Assembly: GCA_938023705.1 (NCBI GenBank)
Contig: CALJDJ010000054.1
Location: 1 to 63,696, forward strand
DNA: 63,696 nt
Source: an uncultured Collinsella sp.
GTDB taxonomy: Bacteria > Actinomycetota > Coriobacteriia > Coriobacteriales > Coriobacteriaceae
Reading direction: 5' to 3'
In this document: in pieces, positions 23,089-32,453 of the stretch
Layout: each line of letters starts with the position of its first letter
How positions within the stretch are numbered: the stretch's first letter is position 1
Position numbers and translations under genes: made by a program
The notes under the pieces: generated by a model
Told to the model about the DNA's origin: nothing
Database searches by the model: none
The model's input: the letters and a program-made list of their open reading frames with translations, nothing else

Positions 23089-23293
23089 CTGGACAGTTAG
23101 TTCAAATTCGTATTTATTAGAGAGTAGGAGAAGATCGATTTGGACTCATTCGGCCTACTTTTGGCAATCTGAATCGATCAAGATGCTCAGCCAAGCCGGG
23201 AACGGCCCAATACTGGGTCCGCGTCGGCTCCCAAGCGGCAATTTCGTGCCCAAGGCCACGGCCAAATTATACGTATCTGAACTAACCGCCCAT
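23089..23293. repeat. 205-bp inverted-repeat element, copy 1
   Basis: The left end CTGGACAGTTAGTTCA and the right end ACGTATCTGAACTAAC match the ends of the elements at 48039 and 49567. Total length is the same within one base, while the interior sequence is different. No open reading frame inside is credible. Confidence 0.8.
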
Positions 23294-23749
23294 CACTCTC
23301 CGTCAACCTTTTTATCCAAACCAAATCAGTCAACGTACGTCATGGCAATATCCGGTAGGTCGCAGGGTGGCGGCTGAGCCTCTCTCTCGGGAAACTTCGC
23401 GAAGCCCAGCTCCCGAGGGAGAGGTACGGTCTGTGTAATACCAGATAAACAGTACATTTTTGCTTAATTGGTATTTGACTGAAGAACCAATTGGTATGGC
23501 GTATTTAACCCACCCTGCCATTGACGCTCATTTTAATACCACTGGGAGAATTCCGAACTTGGTTGCGCAACTGCTCCCGTATGCTGATTAGACCTAATAG
23601 GTGGATATCTGGTTACTACCAGTTGACCCCTTGGTAACGGGTGGGCCCACTGCACGGAATGTACCGAACACCCCCCCGTTTGATGCGTTCGCCCATGCTG
23701 CAGGGCGTGCGTCCGCGACGCTTCCGCATGTCGGAGGAAAGGAGTCCAG
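23294..23749. other. Upstream region of the GH31 gene
   Basis: The region contains no credible gene. It holds an imperfect inverted repeat (CCTCTCTCTCGGGA at 23379, TCCCGAGGGAGAGG at 23411). It also holds a direct repeat AATTGGTAT at 23466 and 23489, with a 14-base gap, which could be an operator. A run of C at 23669 precedes the ribosome site. No promoter could be fixed with confidence. Confidence 0.45.
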
Positions 23750-26700
23750 GTGTGTAGGAATTCCATTTTTACGAAACGGTGGGTGAAGGGAAGCGCGGTC
23801 CTCGTTGCCACTGCAGCGACGCTCGTGTTTGCCAATCCCCAGCAGGCGATTGCCACGCCACTCAAGGGCGTCGACTCAGCGACCGTGTCTCAGTCTGCCT
23901 CGAACGTCGTCGACATCGATTTCGCTGACGGCATCAAGGGCCGTATTACGTTCCTCGAGGACGGTATTTTCCGTTATAACGTCGACCCCAAGGGTGAGTT
24001 TTCCGAGTACGCCACGCCGCGCAGTAAGTCCCACACGGCTAAGATCCAGGCTCAGCCCGATACCTCGGACACCTACAGCAAGCCGAGTGCGACGGTTGCC
24101 GACAAGGGCGACACTATCGAGATCACCGGCGGAAAGGCGACCGTGATCCTGGACAAGGCGACTGGCAAGATGAGTATCAAGTCAGGCGACCGTGTCGTGG
24201 TTTCCGAGTCCGCGTCCCTCGACCTTGATAAGAAGGGTACCGTCCAGACGCTCGCCAAGGAGAAGTCCGAGAACTTCTTTGGCGGCGGCACCCAGAACGG
24301 ACGCTTCCTGCACACCAACCAGACCATCGCCATCTCCAACACGAACAACTGGACCGATGGCGGCGTTGCCTCGCCCAACCCGTTTTATTGGACGAGTGAC
24401 GGCTACGGCGTGCTCCGAAACACGTTTGCAGAGGGTTCCTACGACTTCGGTTCCACGGACTCATCGACGGTCACGACTTTGCACAGCGAGAATGAGTTTG
24501 ATGCCTACTACTTCGTGGCGACCAACGAGGGAGCTTCGAACGTGGCAACTGAGATGCTGCAGGACTACTACAAGGTGACCGGTAACCCGGTACTGCTGCC
24601 CGAGTACGGGTTCTACCTTGGTCATCTTAATGCCTATAACCGTGATGGCTGGTCAACGACCTCGGGTCAAAAGAAGTGGGAGACCAAGGGCAGCAAGTCC
24701 TCGAGCGAGAAGGGCGACGTTAAGTACGAGTCTGGCATGTCGACGGGCTACAAGCTCGACGGCACACTTGCGGCCGAGACGCTCAACGGTGAGGGCCCTA
24801 CGGTTGATACCGAGAACATGAAAGCGACCGATTTCGACCGCCAGTTCTCTGCTCGGCAGGTTATCGATGACTACGAGGACAGCGACATGCCGCTCGGCTG
24901 GTTCCTGCCGAACGACGGCTACGGCGCCGGCTATGGCCAGAACGGTTACTACAAGACCGGCGGCGTCAACTCCGACGGAGCGAGCTCGGCCGACCGTCTT
25001 AACGCTGTGCGTGCCAACGTCGACAACCTTAAGAAGTTCACCGAGTATGCCAACTCAAAGGGTGTGAGCACGGGCTTGTGGACCCAGTCCAACCTTGAGC
25101 CCGACAGCAACCCTGAGACCCCGTGGCATCTGCTTCGCGACTTCGACGCCGAGGTCAAGACGGGAGGCATCACTACCCTTAAGACCGACGTTGCCTGGGT
25201 TGGATCTGGCTACTCCTTTGGTCTTAATGGCATCAAGACAGCTTATGACACGGTGACGACCGGCGCTAACAAGCGCCCCAACATCATCACGCTCGATGGT
25301 TGGGCCGGCACGCAGCGCTTTGGTGGCATTTGGACCGGCGACCAGTATGGCGGTAACTGGGAGTACATTCGCTTCCATATCCCCACGTATATCGGTCAGA
25401 GTCTTTCGGGCAACCCCAACATCGGCTCCGACATGGACGGCATCTTTGGCGGCGACCCCATCATCTCTGCGCGTGACTACCAGTGGAAGACGTTCACGCC
25501 CTCTATGCTCGACATGGACGGTTGGGGCACCTACCGTAAATCGCCCATGACGCACGGCGATCCCTACACAGGCATCTCGCGCTTCTATCTCAAGCTCAAG
25601 GCGCAGCTCATGCCCTATATCTACACGAGCGCGGCCTCGGCGGCCAACATCGACACGGGTAACGGCGATGCCGGCCTGCCCATGATCCGCGCCATGCTGC
25701 TTTCTGACAACTCCGAGTACGCCGCAAGCACTTCGACGCAGTACCAGTATATGTTCGGTGAGAACTTCCTAGTGGCACCGGTGTATCAGGATACCCAGGC
25801 AGATGAGAACGGCAACGACATTCGCAATGGGATCTACCTCCCCAACTACGGCACCGACGAGAATCCCACCATCTGGATCGATTACTTCTCGGGTAAGCAG
25901 TATCGCGGCGGCCAGGTTCTCAACAACTACGAGGCTCCGCTTTGGAAGCTGCCGCTGTTTGTGAAGGCCAACGCTATCGTGCCGATGTACGCCGAGAACA
26001 ACAACCCCGAGGCAGTGAGCGACACCAACACCAAGGGTACCGACCGCAGTCAGCGTATCGTCGAGTTCTTCGCCACCGAGGGCGACGGCACCTTTACGCA
26101 GTACGAGGACGACGGCTCCTCCATCGAAAACAACACGACTGAGGACGATTCCTACGGCACGATCGACAATATCTCCTACGGTGAGCATGTGAGCACCGTC
26201 TACAGCTCCAAGGCCGCAGGCGGCACCGCGACCTTTACCGCCGAGGCCTCGCAGGGCGGCTACAACGGCTACGACTCCAACCGCACCACGACCTTCGTGG
26301 CCAATGTGTCCGCCAAGCCCACGAGCGTCGTCGCCAAGAACGGCGGATCCGCACTCAACGTGGTTGAGGTCAACTCGCAGGAGACCTTTGACGCCGCGAC
26401 CCCCGAGGCCGGCCAGGCGGTCTACTTCTACAGCAAGACCCCCAACCTCAACCACTACGGCAGCGATGCGGACGGCACCGAGGCCGAGCAGGGCGAGAGC
26501 TTCAACAACACCAAGATCACCACGAACCCCAAGGTCTACGTCAAGTTCGCGAAGACCGATGTTGCTGCAGCGGCGCAGACGCTTGAGCTGGGCGGTTTCG
26601 TGAACGCCGACGCAACGCTCACAGCCGATCGCCTCAACGAGAACCTCTCCGCACCCACGAACCTTGCTGCCCCCGAGGACGTCACGACCCCAACGAGCAT

Positions 26701-29700
26701 CAAGCTCACCTGGGGAAAGGTCGATGGTGCTACCTCCTACGACCTTAAGGTCGACGGCACTGTGTTTGCCGTGGGTGATGCGGCCGAGTTCACGCACACC
26801 GACCTCGCCTACAATAGCAAGCACACCTACCAGATTCGTTCGCGCAACGCCGAGGGTTACTCCGCCTGGAGCGATGTGCTCGAGGCGAACTCCGCACTCG
26901 ATCCGTGGCGGAACGTCCCCGACGCCGAGCAAATCACCTGGGAGGGCTCACTTTACGGCAGCCATAAGGCCGAGCTCGCCTTCGACCATGAGTTCCAGTC
27001 GGGCGACGGCGGTTTCCACTCCGGTGGCAACGATCTGGGCAAGGCGCTTACCGTTGACTATGGACGCGCTTACAAGCTCGATAAGCTCGAGTACTATCCG
27101 CGCGATGACGCCGGCAACGGCACTGTGACCAAGATGCGTGTTGAGACGAGTCTCGATGGCGTCCACTGGACGAGCCAGGAGGTCGATTGGGCACGTTCCG
27201 CTGATTGTAAGACGGTAGCGTTTGACGGCACCGTGGCCGCCCGTTACGTGCGCATGACACCGCTCGCCTCGGTCGGCAATTTCTTCTCCGCGTCCGAGAT
27301 TGCCATCTACAAGACCGACGGCACGGATGGCTTCGCCGTGGGCTCCAACCTCAACAAGGCCACGATCTCCGACGGAGACTACTCCAACATGAAGAACTAC
27401 CTGGGCCTCGAGAATCGCGAGCCCGATACCCCGACGTTCGGTTCGCAGATCCGCGACCACTTCGCCGACCTCAACGATAACGGCGTTTACGACGTCTACG
27501 ATTACTCGTTCACCATGGCGGGTCTTGACGGTGGCACTAAACAAAAGGGCAAGGTCGCAGGTTCGCTCGCGGTGATACCGAGCAAGACCGAGGTCGAGGC
27601 TGGTGATGAGATCACCGTTGATGTCTATGCGGCCGACGCCAAGAACGTCAACGCCCTGGGCGCTCTCGTCAACTTCAAGAGCGACCAGTTCGAGTTTGTG
27701 TCCGAGAGCATCGCGCAGGACGGCTCGACTGCCGGCATGGAGAACCTGTCTCGCGAGAAGGTCCAGTTCGCGGACAGAACGCAGACTATCAATCTCGCCT
27801 TTGCCAACCGCGGCGATGGCAAGCTCTACAACGGTACCGGCGCGGTGGCGAGTTTCAAGCTCAAGGCCAAGACCGCCGGCAAGGTCGAACTGCCCTCGAC
27901 ATCTTGGCTCATCGGTCCGGCATGCGACGCGCTTGAGTTTGCGAGCGACGGCACGGTGACGATGCCGGATGTTCCTCAGCCAACGGTCGCCGAGTACGGT
28001 CAGGATGCCTTCAACATCACGATGACCAACGATGAGCTCACGACCGACGACGGGACCAACGTCGAGAAACTTATCCAGCAGAAGAGCTATAACGCGCTGT
28101 TCGATAATAACGAGGGCGACAACGGCTTTGAGTTCCTATGGGACTGGAGCGGCAACTGGGACAGCGAGGGTAAGCTTCCGAGTTACGTGAAGCTTCCCAC
28201 CACGATGACATTCGCATTTAAGACGCCGTCGAAACTCGATAGTGTCGAGGTCGTTAACCGCAACGGTGGCAACGGAACCGTGCAGAAGATCAAGGCTGTC
28301 GTGACGTTCGAGGATGGCTCGACCCAAGAGTTCGCGGGCGGGGAGTACGATTCCTTCCTGGCTCGCTACGCCTTTGACCTCTCTGCCGAGAACAAGGGCA
28401 AGAAGGCGACCAAGGTCGAGGTCACGCCGCTTGAGGCATCGGGTGACCAGATGCTCACACTGCGTGAGGTCAACTTCAACTACACGCAGGGTGTCGAGGC
28501 CATCGAGGGTGTCGAGCTAGGCAAGAACCAGACCGAGTTCTTTGAAGGCGACATTACGCCCGTCGACGCCAAGGCTACGCCTGAGAGCGCTGGCTACCCC
28601 TATGTGACGGTCGAGAGCTCCGACCCCTCTGTGGTAAGCGTCTCCGCTGTTCAGGCTGGCGATAGCGTGAGCTACTACCTGCGTGCCAACAAGGCCGGCA
28701 AGGCAAAGATCACGGTGGCGTCGGTACTCGACCCCTCCAAGACCGCATCCTATGAGGTCGAGGTCAAGGCTGGTGTCGATACCTCTGCGCTCGTAGCAGC
28801 GCTTTCCAAGGCCGCGGGCTACAGCGAGTCCGTCTACACCAAGGATTCCTATGCAGCTCTCACCACTGCGGTCGAGGCGGCTCAGAAGCTCCTCGACAGC
28901 GGCCAGGGCAGCTATAGCAAGAAGGATGTCGCAGACGCCACAGCCAAGATCGAGAAGGCAATCGACGGCCTCAAGATGCGCCCTGTTGATGAGAAGATTC
29001 TCATCAACACGCCCGAGAACCGCAAGAACGTCAAGGTGGCCGGCTTCTCGAGTGAGGCCGACTACGAGGGCAGCAACGCCGTCAACGCTCTCGACGGCGA
29101 CGAGCGGACGCTTTGGCACAGCGACTGGGCCCATGGGACCGGTATGCCCCAGTATCTGAGTGTCGACCTGGGCCGCGACTACGATCTCACCGACGTTACA
29201 TTCCTGCCGCGCCAGGACGGCGGCACTAACGGCGATATCTTCGAGGCCGAGATACTGGTCTCCGACACTGCCGACGGTTATGAGAAGGGCACCGCCGCGT
29301 CGATGGGTACGTTCGCCTTCGACAACGATGGCCGCGTGCTCACCGACCGTGGCGACTGGAAACAGATGAGCTTTGGCGCCGCGCGCGGTCGCTACGTGAC
29401 CGTCAAGGTGATTCACGCCGGCGGGGGCGACGTTGATGCCTACTGCAGCATGGCGGAGCTCAAGTTCTACGGTACGGCCGTCCCCGATCCGGTGGCGAAG
29501 GATGATCTCACTGCCGCGATCGAAAAGGTTGATGCCGAGCTTGCCGCCGGCGACCTCAAGGCCGGCGACTACACCGAGGCCTCCTGGACGGCGCTCGAGA
29601 ACGCCCTGGCGAGCGCCCGCGCCATCTTGAGCGACGAGGATGCCACGCAGGACGAGGTCGACCAGGCGCTCAGGGCGCTCGAGAGCGCCCGCGACGCGCT

Positions 29701-30163
29701 CGAGAAGACCCCGGTGGTCCCGGTCGAGAATCCGACTAAGAAGCAGCTCAAGGCCCTGGTCAAGCAGGCGAAGGAGACTGACACCAGGGGCAAGACGGCC
29801 GAGTCTGTCAAGGCCCTGACGGATGCCATTACCTACGCCGAGGACGTCTTGGGTGATGAGAATGCTTCCGACACCCAGATCCAGGCGGCCTATAGCCAGC
29901 TCAAGCTGGCCATTGAGAGCCTCAAGGATGCCGATTCCGGCAACCAGGGCGGCTCGGGCAACCAGGGTTCCGGCAATGGCTCGAACGGCGGCAACCAGGC
30001 GGGCAAGCCCGCAGGCGACAAGGCCCAGGGCAGCAAGAAGAACGGTTCGGCGATTCCCAATACCGGAGACCAGACGGCGGCGACCGTCGCGACCGTCGGT
30101 GGTCTTGGCGCCATCATCGCCGCGATCGGCGCTTTCTTCCATCGTCGCAGCAAGGCTAAGTAG
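23750..30163 (+). CDS. Surface-anchored GH31 glycosidase, probably alpha-N-acetylgalactosaminidase
   Basis: 2137 residues. Signal peptide about 1-36; GH31 catalytic region about 170-700, with PLGWFLPNDGYG (381-392). Candidate nucleophile is D480 in LKTDVAWVG and candidate acid/base D531 in WTGDQYGGNWE. Then Fn3-like (about 965-1048), F5/8-type carbohydrate-binding (1064-1188), dockerin-like DLNDNGVYDVYDYS (about 1240), cohesin-like, a second binding domain, Ig-like, FIVAR, another F5/8 domain (about 1753-1910), two FIVAR repeats, and a sorting signal IPNTG (2102-2106) with hydrophobic helix and basic tail. The catalytic motifs resemble the GH31 subgroup that removes alpha-GalNAc from mucin Tn antigen, as I recall it; alpha-glucosidase is the alternative. 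Start is GTG behind GGAGGAAAGGAG. Confidence 0.85.
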   Translation: MCRNSIFTKRWVKGSAVLVATAATLVFANPQQAIATPLKGVDSATVSQSASNVVDIDFADGIKGRITFLEDGIFRYNVDPKGEFSEYATPRSKSHTAKIQAQPDTSDTYSKPSATVADKGDTIEITGGKATVILDKATGKMSIKSGDRVVVSESASLDLDKKGTVQTLAKEKSENFFGGGTQNGRFLHTNQTIAISNTNNWTDGGVASPNPFYWTSDGYGVLRNTFAEGSYDFGSTDSSTVTTLHSENEFDAYYFVATNEGASNVATEMLQDYYKVTGNPVLLPEYGFYLGHLNAYNRDGWSTTSGQKKWETKGSKSSSEKGDVKYESGMSTGYKLDGTLAAETLNGEGPTVDTENMKATDFDRQFSARQVIDDYEDSDMPLGWFLPNDGYGAGYGQNGYYKTGGVNSDGASSADRLNAVRANVDNLKKFTEYANSKGVSTGLWTQSNLEPDSNPETPWHLLRDFDAEVKTGGITTLKTDVAWVGSGYSFGLNGIKTAYDTVTTGANKRPNIITLDGWAGTQRFGGIWTGDQYGGNWEYIRFHIPTYIGQSLSGNPNIGSDMDGIFGGDPIISARDYQWKTFTPSMLDMDGWGTYRKSPMTHGDPYTGISRFYLKLKAQLMPYIYTSAASAANIDTGNGDAGLPMIRAMLLSDNSEYAASTSTQYQYMFGENFLVAPVYQDTQADENGNDIRNGIYLPNYGTDENPTIWIDYFSGKQYRGGQVLNNYEAPLWKLPLFVKANAIVPMYAENNNPEAVSDTNTKGTDRSQRIVEFFATEGDGTFTQYEDDGSSIENNTTEDDSYGTIDNISYGEHVSTVYSSKAAGGTATFTAEASQGGYNGYDSNRTTTFVANVSAKPTSVVAKNGGSALNVVEVNSQETFDAATPEAGQAVYFYSKTPNLNHYGSDADGTEAEQGESFNNTKITTNPKVYVKFAKTDVAAAAQTLELGGFVNADATLTADRLNENLSAPTNLAAPEDVTTPTSIKLTWGKVDGATSYDLKVDGTVFAVGDAAEFTHTDLAYNSKHTYQIRSRNAEGYSAWSDVLEANSALDPWRNVPDAEQITWEGSLYGSHKAELAFDHEFQSGDGGFHSGGNDLGKALTVDYGRAYKLDKLEYYPRDDAGNGTVTKMRVETSLDGVHWTSQEVDWARSADCKTVAFDGTVAARYVRMTPLASVGNFFSASEIAIYKTDGTDGFAVGSNLNKATISDGDYSNMKNYLGLENREPDTPTFGSQIRDHFADLNDNGVYDVYDYSFTMAGLDGGTKQKGKVAGSLAVIPSKTEVEAGDEITVDVYAADAKNVNALGALVNFKSDQFEFVSESIAQDGSTAGMENLSREKVQFADRTQTINLAFANRGDGKLYNGTGAVASFKLKAKTAGKVELPSTSWLIGPACDALEFASDGTVTMPDVPQPTVAEYGQDAFNITMTNDELTTDDGTNVEKLIQQKSYNALFDNNEGDNGFEFLWDWSGNWDSEGKLPSYVKLPTTMTFAFKTPSKLDSVEVVNRNGGNGTVQKIKAVVTFEDGSTQEFAGGEYDSFLARYAFDLSAENKGKKATKVEVTPLEASGDQMLTLREVNFNYTQGVEAIEGVELGKNQTEFFEGDITPVDAKATPESAGYPYVTVESSDPSVVSVSAVQAGDSVSYYLRANKAGKAKITVASVLDPSKTASYEVEVKAGVDTSALVAALSKAAGYSESVYTKDSYAALTTAVEAAQKLLDSGQGSYSKKDVADATAKIEKAIDGLKMRPVDEKILINTPENRKNVKVAGFSSEADYEGSNAVNALDGDERTLWHSDWAHGTGMPQYLSVDLGRDYDLTDVTFLPRQDGGTNGDIFEAEILVSDTADGYEKGTAASMGTFAFDNDGRVLTDRGDWKQMSFGAARGRYVTVKVIHAGGGDVDAYCSMAELKFYGTAVPDPVAKDDLTAAIEKVDAELAAGDLKAGDYTEASWTALENALASARAILSDEDATQDEVDQALRALESARDALEKTPVVPVENPTKKQLKALVKQAKETDTRGKTAESVKALTDAITYAEDVLGDENASDTQIQAAYSQLKLAIESLKDADSGNQGGSGNQGSGNGSNGGNQAGKPAGDKAQGSKKNGSAIPNTGDQTAATVATVGGLGAIIAAIGAFFHRRSKAK

Positions 30164-30182
30164 CCCCAGCAACAGCTAAGCA

Positions 30183-30228
30183 AGCGTGCCCGCCGTCCCA
30201 CCCAAGGACGGTGGGCACGCTTTTTGAA
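30183..30228 (+). terminator. Terminator of the GH31 gene
   Basis: AAGCGTGCCCGCCGTCC pairs with GGACGGTGGGCACGCTT (one mismatch), followed by TTT. Confidence 0.88.
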
Positions 30229-30380
30229 TGTAGGCAGAAAGCTCCGACCCTTCGGCCTTAATCTCGCAAAGCGTTCCGTCTCCCGCCGAACACATCAGCA
30301 TCGGCGGCTATACTTGAATTATTTGCAGTTAAGGGTCGCGGATTGGCCGCGTCACCGCTCTCAACAGGAGGTCTTTGTTT

Positions 30381-30845
30381 ATGGCAGATCAAAAGCCGGT
30401 TGTCGGGATCATCATGGGTTCCAAGTCCGATCTGGGCGTTATGGAAGGTTGCACCGCCGAGCTCGAGGCGCTGGGCGTGCCCTATGAGCTCGTCATTGCG
30501 AGCGCACACCGCACACCGGCGAAGGTCCACGAGTGGGCTTCGACTGCCGCCGATCGCGGTATCAAAGTGATTATCGCCGCTGCCGGCAAGGCCGCCCACT
30601 TGGGTGGTGTCGTGGCTGCCTTTACGCCGCTGCCGGTTATCGGCGTGCCTATGAAGACGAGTGACCTGGGCGGCATGGATTCGCTGCTGTCGATGGTGCA
30701 GATGCCTTCGGGCGTGCCCGTGGCCTGCGTTGCCATCAACGGCGCCAAGAACGCCGCCATCTATGCCACACAGATTCTGGGTGCTTGCGACCCCGAGTAC
30801 CGCAAGGTTATCGAGAAGATGAAGCAGGAGATGGCTGACGCCTAA
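30381..30845 (+). CDS. purE: N5-carboxyaminoimidazole ribonucleotide mutase
   Basis: The 154-residue class I PurE starts near PVVGIIMGSKSDL and has the SAHRTP and AAGKAAHLGG motifs of the active site. It moves the carboxyl group of N5-CAIR to CAIR in purine synthesis. ATG 30381 follows AGGAGGT; an earlier TTG at 30375 is less likely. purK is not in this window. A TATACT at 30309 may be its -10 box. Confidence 0.95.
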   Translation: MADQKPVVGIIMGSKSDLGVMEGCTAELEALGVPYELVIASAHRTPAKVHEWASTAADRGIKVIIAAAGKAAHLGGVVAAFTPLPVIGVPMKTSDLGGMDSLLSMVQMPSGVPVACVAINGAKNAAIYATQILGACDPEYRKVIEKMKQEMADA

Positions 30846-30880
30846 GCGTCCCACCGTTTCACCGCAGTATAAGGAGAGCC

Positions 30881-31879
30881 ATGTCCGATTATCAGGGAAA
30901 ACGATTCAAGGCTTCTCAGATTCCCGATCCGTCGAAGCCGGGTGCTGCCCGTGCGGCACAGCAGGGTCGGACATCCTCTCCTCAGCAGCCGCGCGCGCCG
31001 CGCCCCGTGACACCGGCGACGCATCGTCGACAGGACGCGCCGGCCGCATATCGTCCTTCGTCTTATAGCTCTGCTAAGAAGCCGCCCCGGTCTTCATCGC
31101 ATGCCGCGCCGTCGGATCGCACCGAGCCGCCGCGCAAAAAGCGCCACTCCATTATTCCCATTCTGCTCATCATCATCGGTATCGGTCTGATTGTCGCCGC
31201 CGCCGCTATTTTTATTAATGCCCAGATTGGCTATAAGCAGGCGAGCGATTCGTATCAGAAAATCGAGAAGCAATATGTAAGCGATAAGGACGCCAGCGGC
31301 GTGCCGATTATCGACTTTGATGCGCTTGCTCAGACGAACCCCGAGATTGTGGGTTGGATTTACGTGCCGGGAACCAACATCAACTATCCCGTGGTGCAGA
31401 CCAACAACAACTCCAAATACCTCAACACGCTGTTCGATGGCACGTCTAACGCCTCGGGTGCCATCTTCTTGGATAGCGATGACACCGCGCCGGGAATGGT
31501 CGACCAGCAGACCACGATCTACGGCCACCATATGAACGATGGGTCGATGTTCAACGTGATTTCGGATACGACTGACCAGGCAACGTTCGATAGCATTGAA
31601 TATGTGTACTACATCACGCGCGATGCGACGTATAAGTTGCGTCCGCTGGCGACCAAGGTGGTCGAGGACACGTATGCCAAGGCGCGCACGACCAATTTTG
31701 AGGGCGACGACGGACTCAAGAACTACCTGTCCGAGATGCTCGACGGCGCTTCTGCCGTGGCGAGTGATGCCACCGATCGTGCCGCTTCGGCAACTAAGGT
31801 TGTAACGCTTGTGACCTGTCGTTCGCTGTCGCTGAGCAACACACGCGCCGTCATGGTGCTCACGCCGGTCGAGGAATAA
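30881..31879 (+). CDS. Class B-like sortase
   Basis: 332 residues: a proline- and basic-rich cytoplasmic N-terminus (1-89), one membrane helix (90-112) and a sortase domain. The catalytic His is probably H216 in YGHHM, Cys is C313 in TLVTC, and Arg R322. This is the order and spacing of class B sortases, which cut a sorting signal and attach proteins to peptidoglycan or pili. The GH31 protein 700 bases upstream carries an IPNTG signal and is a possible substrate, although housekeeping sortases elsewhere could serve it. GGAGAG precedes ATG 30881. Confidence 0.88.
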   Translation: MSDYQGKRFKASQIPDPSKPGAARAAQQGRTSSPQQPRAPRPVTPATHRRQDAPAAYRPSSYSSAKKPPRSSSHAAPSDRTEPPRKKRHSIIPILLIIIGIGLIVAAAAIFINAQIGYKQASDSYQKIEKQYVSDKDASGVPIIDFDALAQTNPEIVGWIYVPGTNINYPVVQTNNNSKYLNTLFDGTSNASGAIFLDSDDTAPGMVDQQTTIYGHHMNDGSMFNVISDTTDQATFDSIEYVYYITRDATYKLRPLATKVVEDTYAKARTTNFEGDDGLKNYLSEMLDGASAVASDATDRAASATKVVTLVTCRSLSLSNTRAVMVLTPVEE

Positions 31880-31884
31880 GTTGT

Positions 31885-31927
31885 TCGAGAGTAGCTAAAA
31901 AGGCCCCGTCCCAAATTGACTACTCGA
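31885..31927. repeat. REP-like hairpin with GGCCCCGTCCC core
   Basis: TCGAGAGTAG and CTACTCGA arms enclose AAAAAGGCCCCGTCCCAAA. It closely resembles the element at 335-369 and lies right after the sortase gene. Confidence 0.7.
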
Positions 31928-31943
31928 CGACGGTAAGGGAGAA

Positions 31944-32363
31944 ATGATGCTCGAGAGTGGCAAATTGATGCCTTCGATTGATGCTTGGCTGCGCGAGGCC
32001 AAGGCCGATGCTTCGGCGGCAGGCTGTGGGATGTATCTGACGCATAACGGTGTGGTGCGCGCGACGCCCAAGGCTGAGGTGCGCGGAGTCGAGACCGATG
32101 GCGTGGCGCCAGGCCACAGGGTGGGCGGCATGGTCTTTGACTACGACGCCGAAAAGGTACGGTCTGCTATCGAGGCGACGCGTGCGATGCCGGGTATCGG
32201 CTATGTGCGTGTGTGGCTGGCAAGCGGCGAGCTTGCCGTAGGTGACGACATCATGCTCGTGCTCATCGGCGGGGACATTCGCCCGCACGTGGTCGATGCG
32301 CTGCAGGCGCTCGTTGGCACCATTAAGAACGAATGCGTGAGTGAGGTCGAGCGCGAGGCGTAG
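31944..32363 (+). CDS. MoaE-like molybdopterin synthase subunit homologue
   Basis: A protein of about 139 residues resembles the MoaE fold: GMVFDYDAEKVRSAIEATRAMPGIGYVRVWLASGELAVGDD, split over residues 61-101, follows the beta-alpha pattern in which MoaE acts on precursor Z with MoaD. The ending GGDIRPHVVDALQALV is also family-like. No MoaD or other molybdenum-cofactor gene is nearby, and the catalytic lysines of MoaE cannot be placed with confidence. Two adjacent ATGs (31944, 31947) follow AAGGGAGA; either could start. Confidence 0.65.
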   Translation: MMLESGKLMPSIDAWLREAKADASAAGCGMYLTHNGVVRATPKAEVRGVETDGVAPGHRVGGMVFDYDAEKVRSAIEATRAMPGIGYVRVWLASGELAVGDDIMLVLIGGDIRPHVVDALQALVGTIKNECVSEVEREA

Positions 32364-32393
32364 AGGCTTGCGTCGATAGAAGGATCGTTTATA

Positions 32394-32432
32394 AAAATGC
32401 CCACCGGTACGTGTGATACCGGCGGGCATTTT
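32394..32432 (+). terminator. Terminator after the MoaE-like gene
   Basis: AAAATGCCCACCGGTA pairs with TACCGGCGGGCATTTT (one mismatch). It may work in both directions for the convergent gene at 32454. Confidence 0.82.
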
Positions 32433-32453
32433 GCGTTTTGGGCGCGGTGGGCG

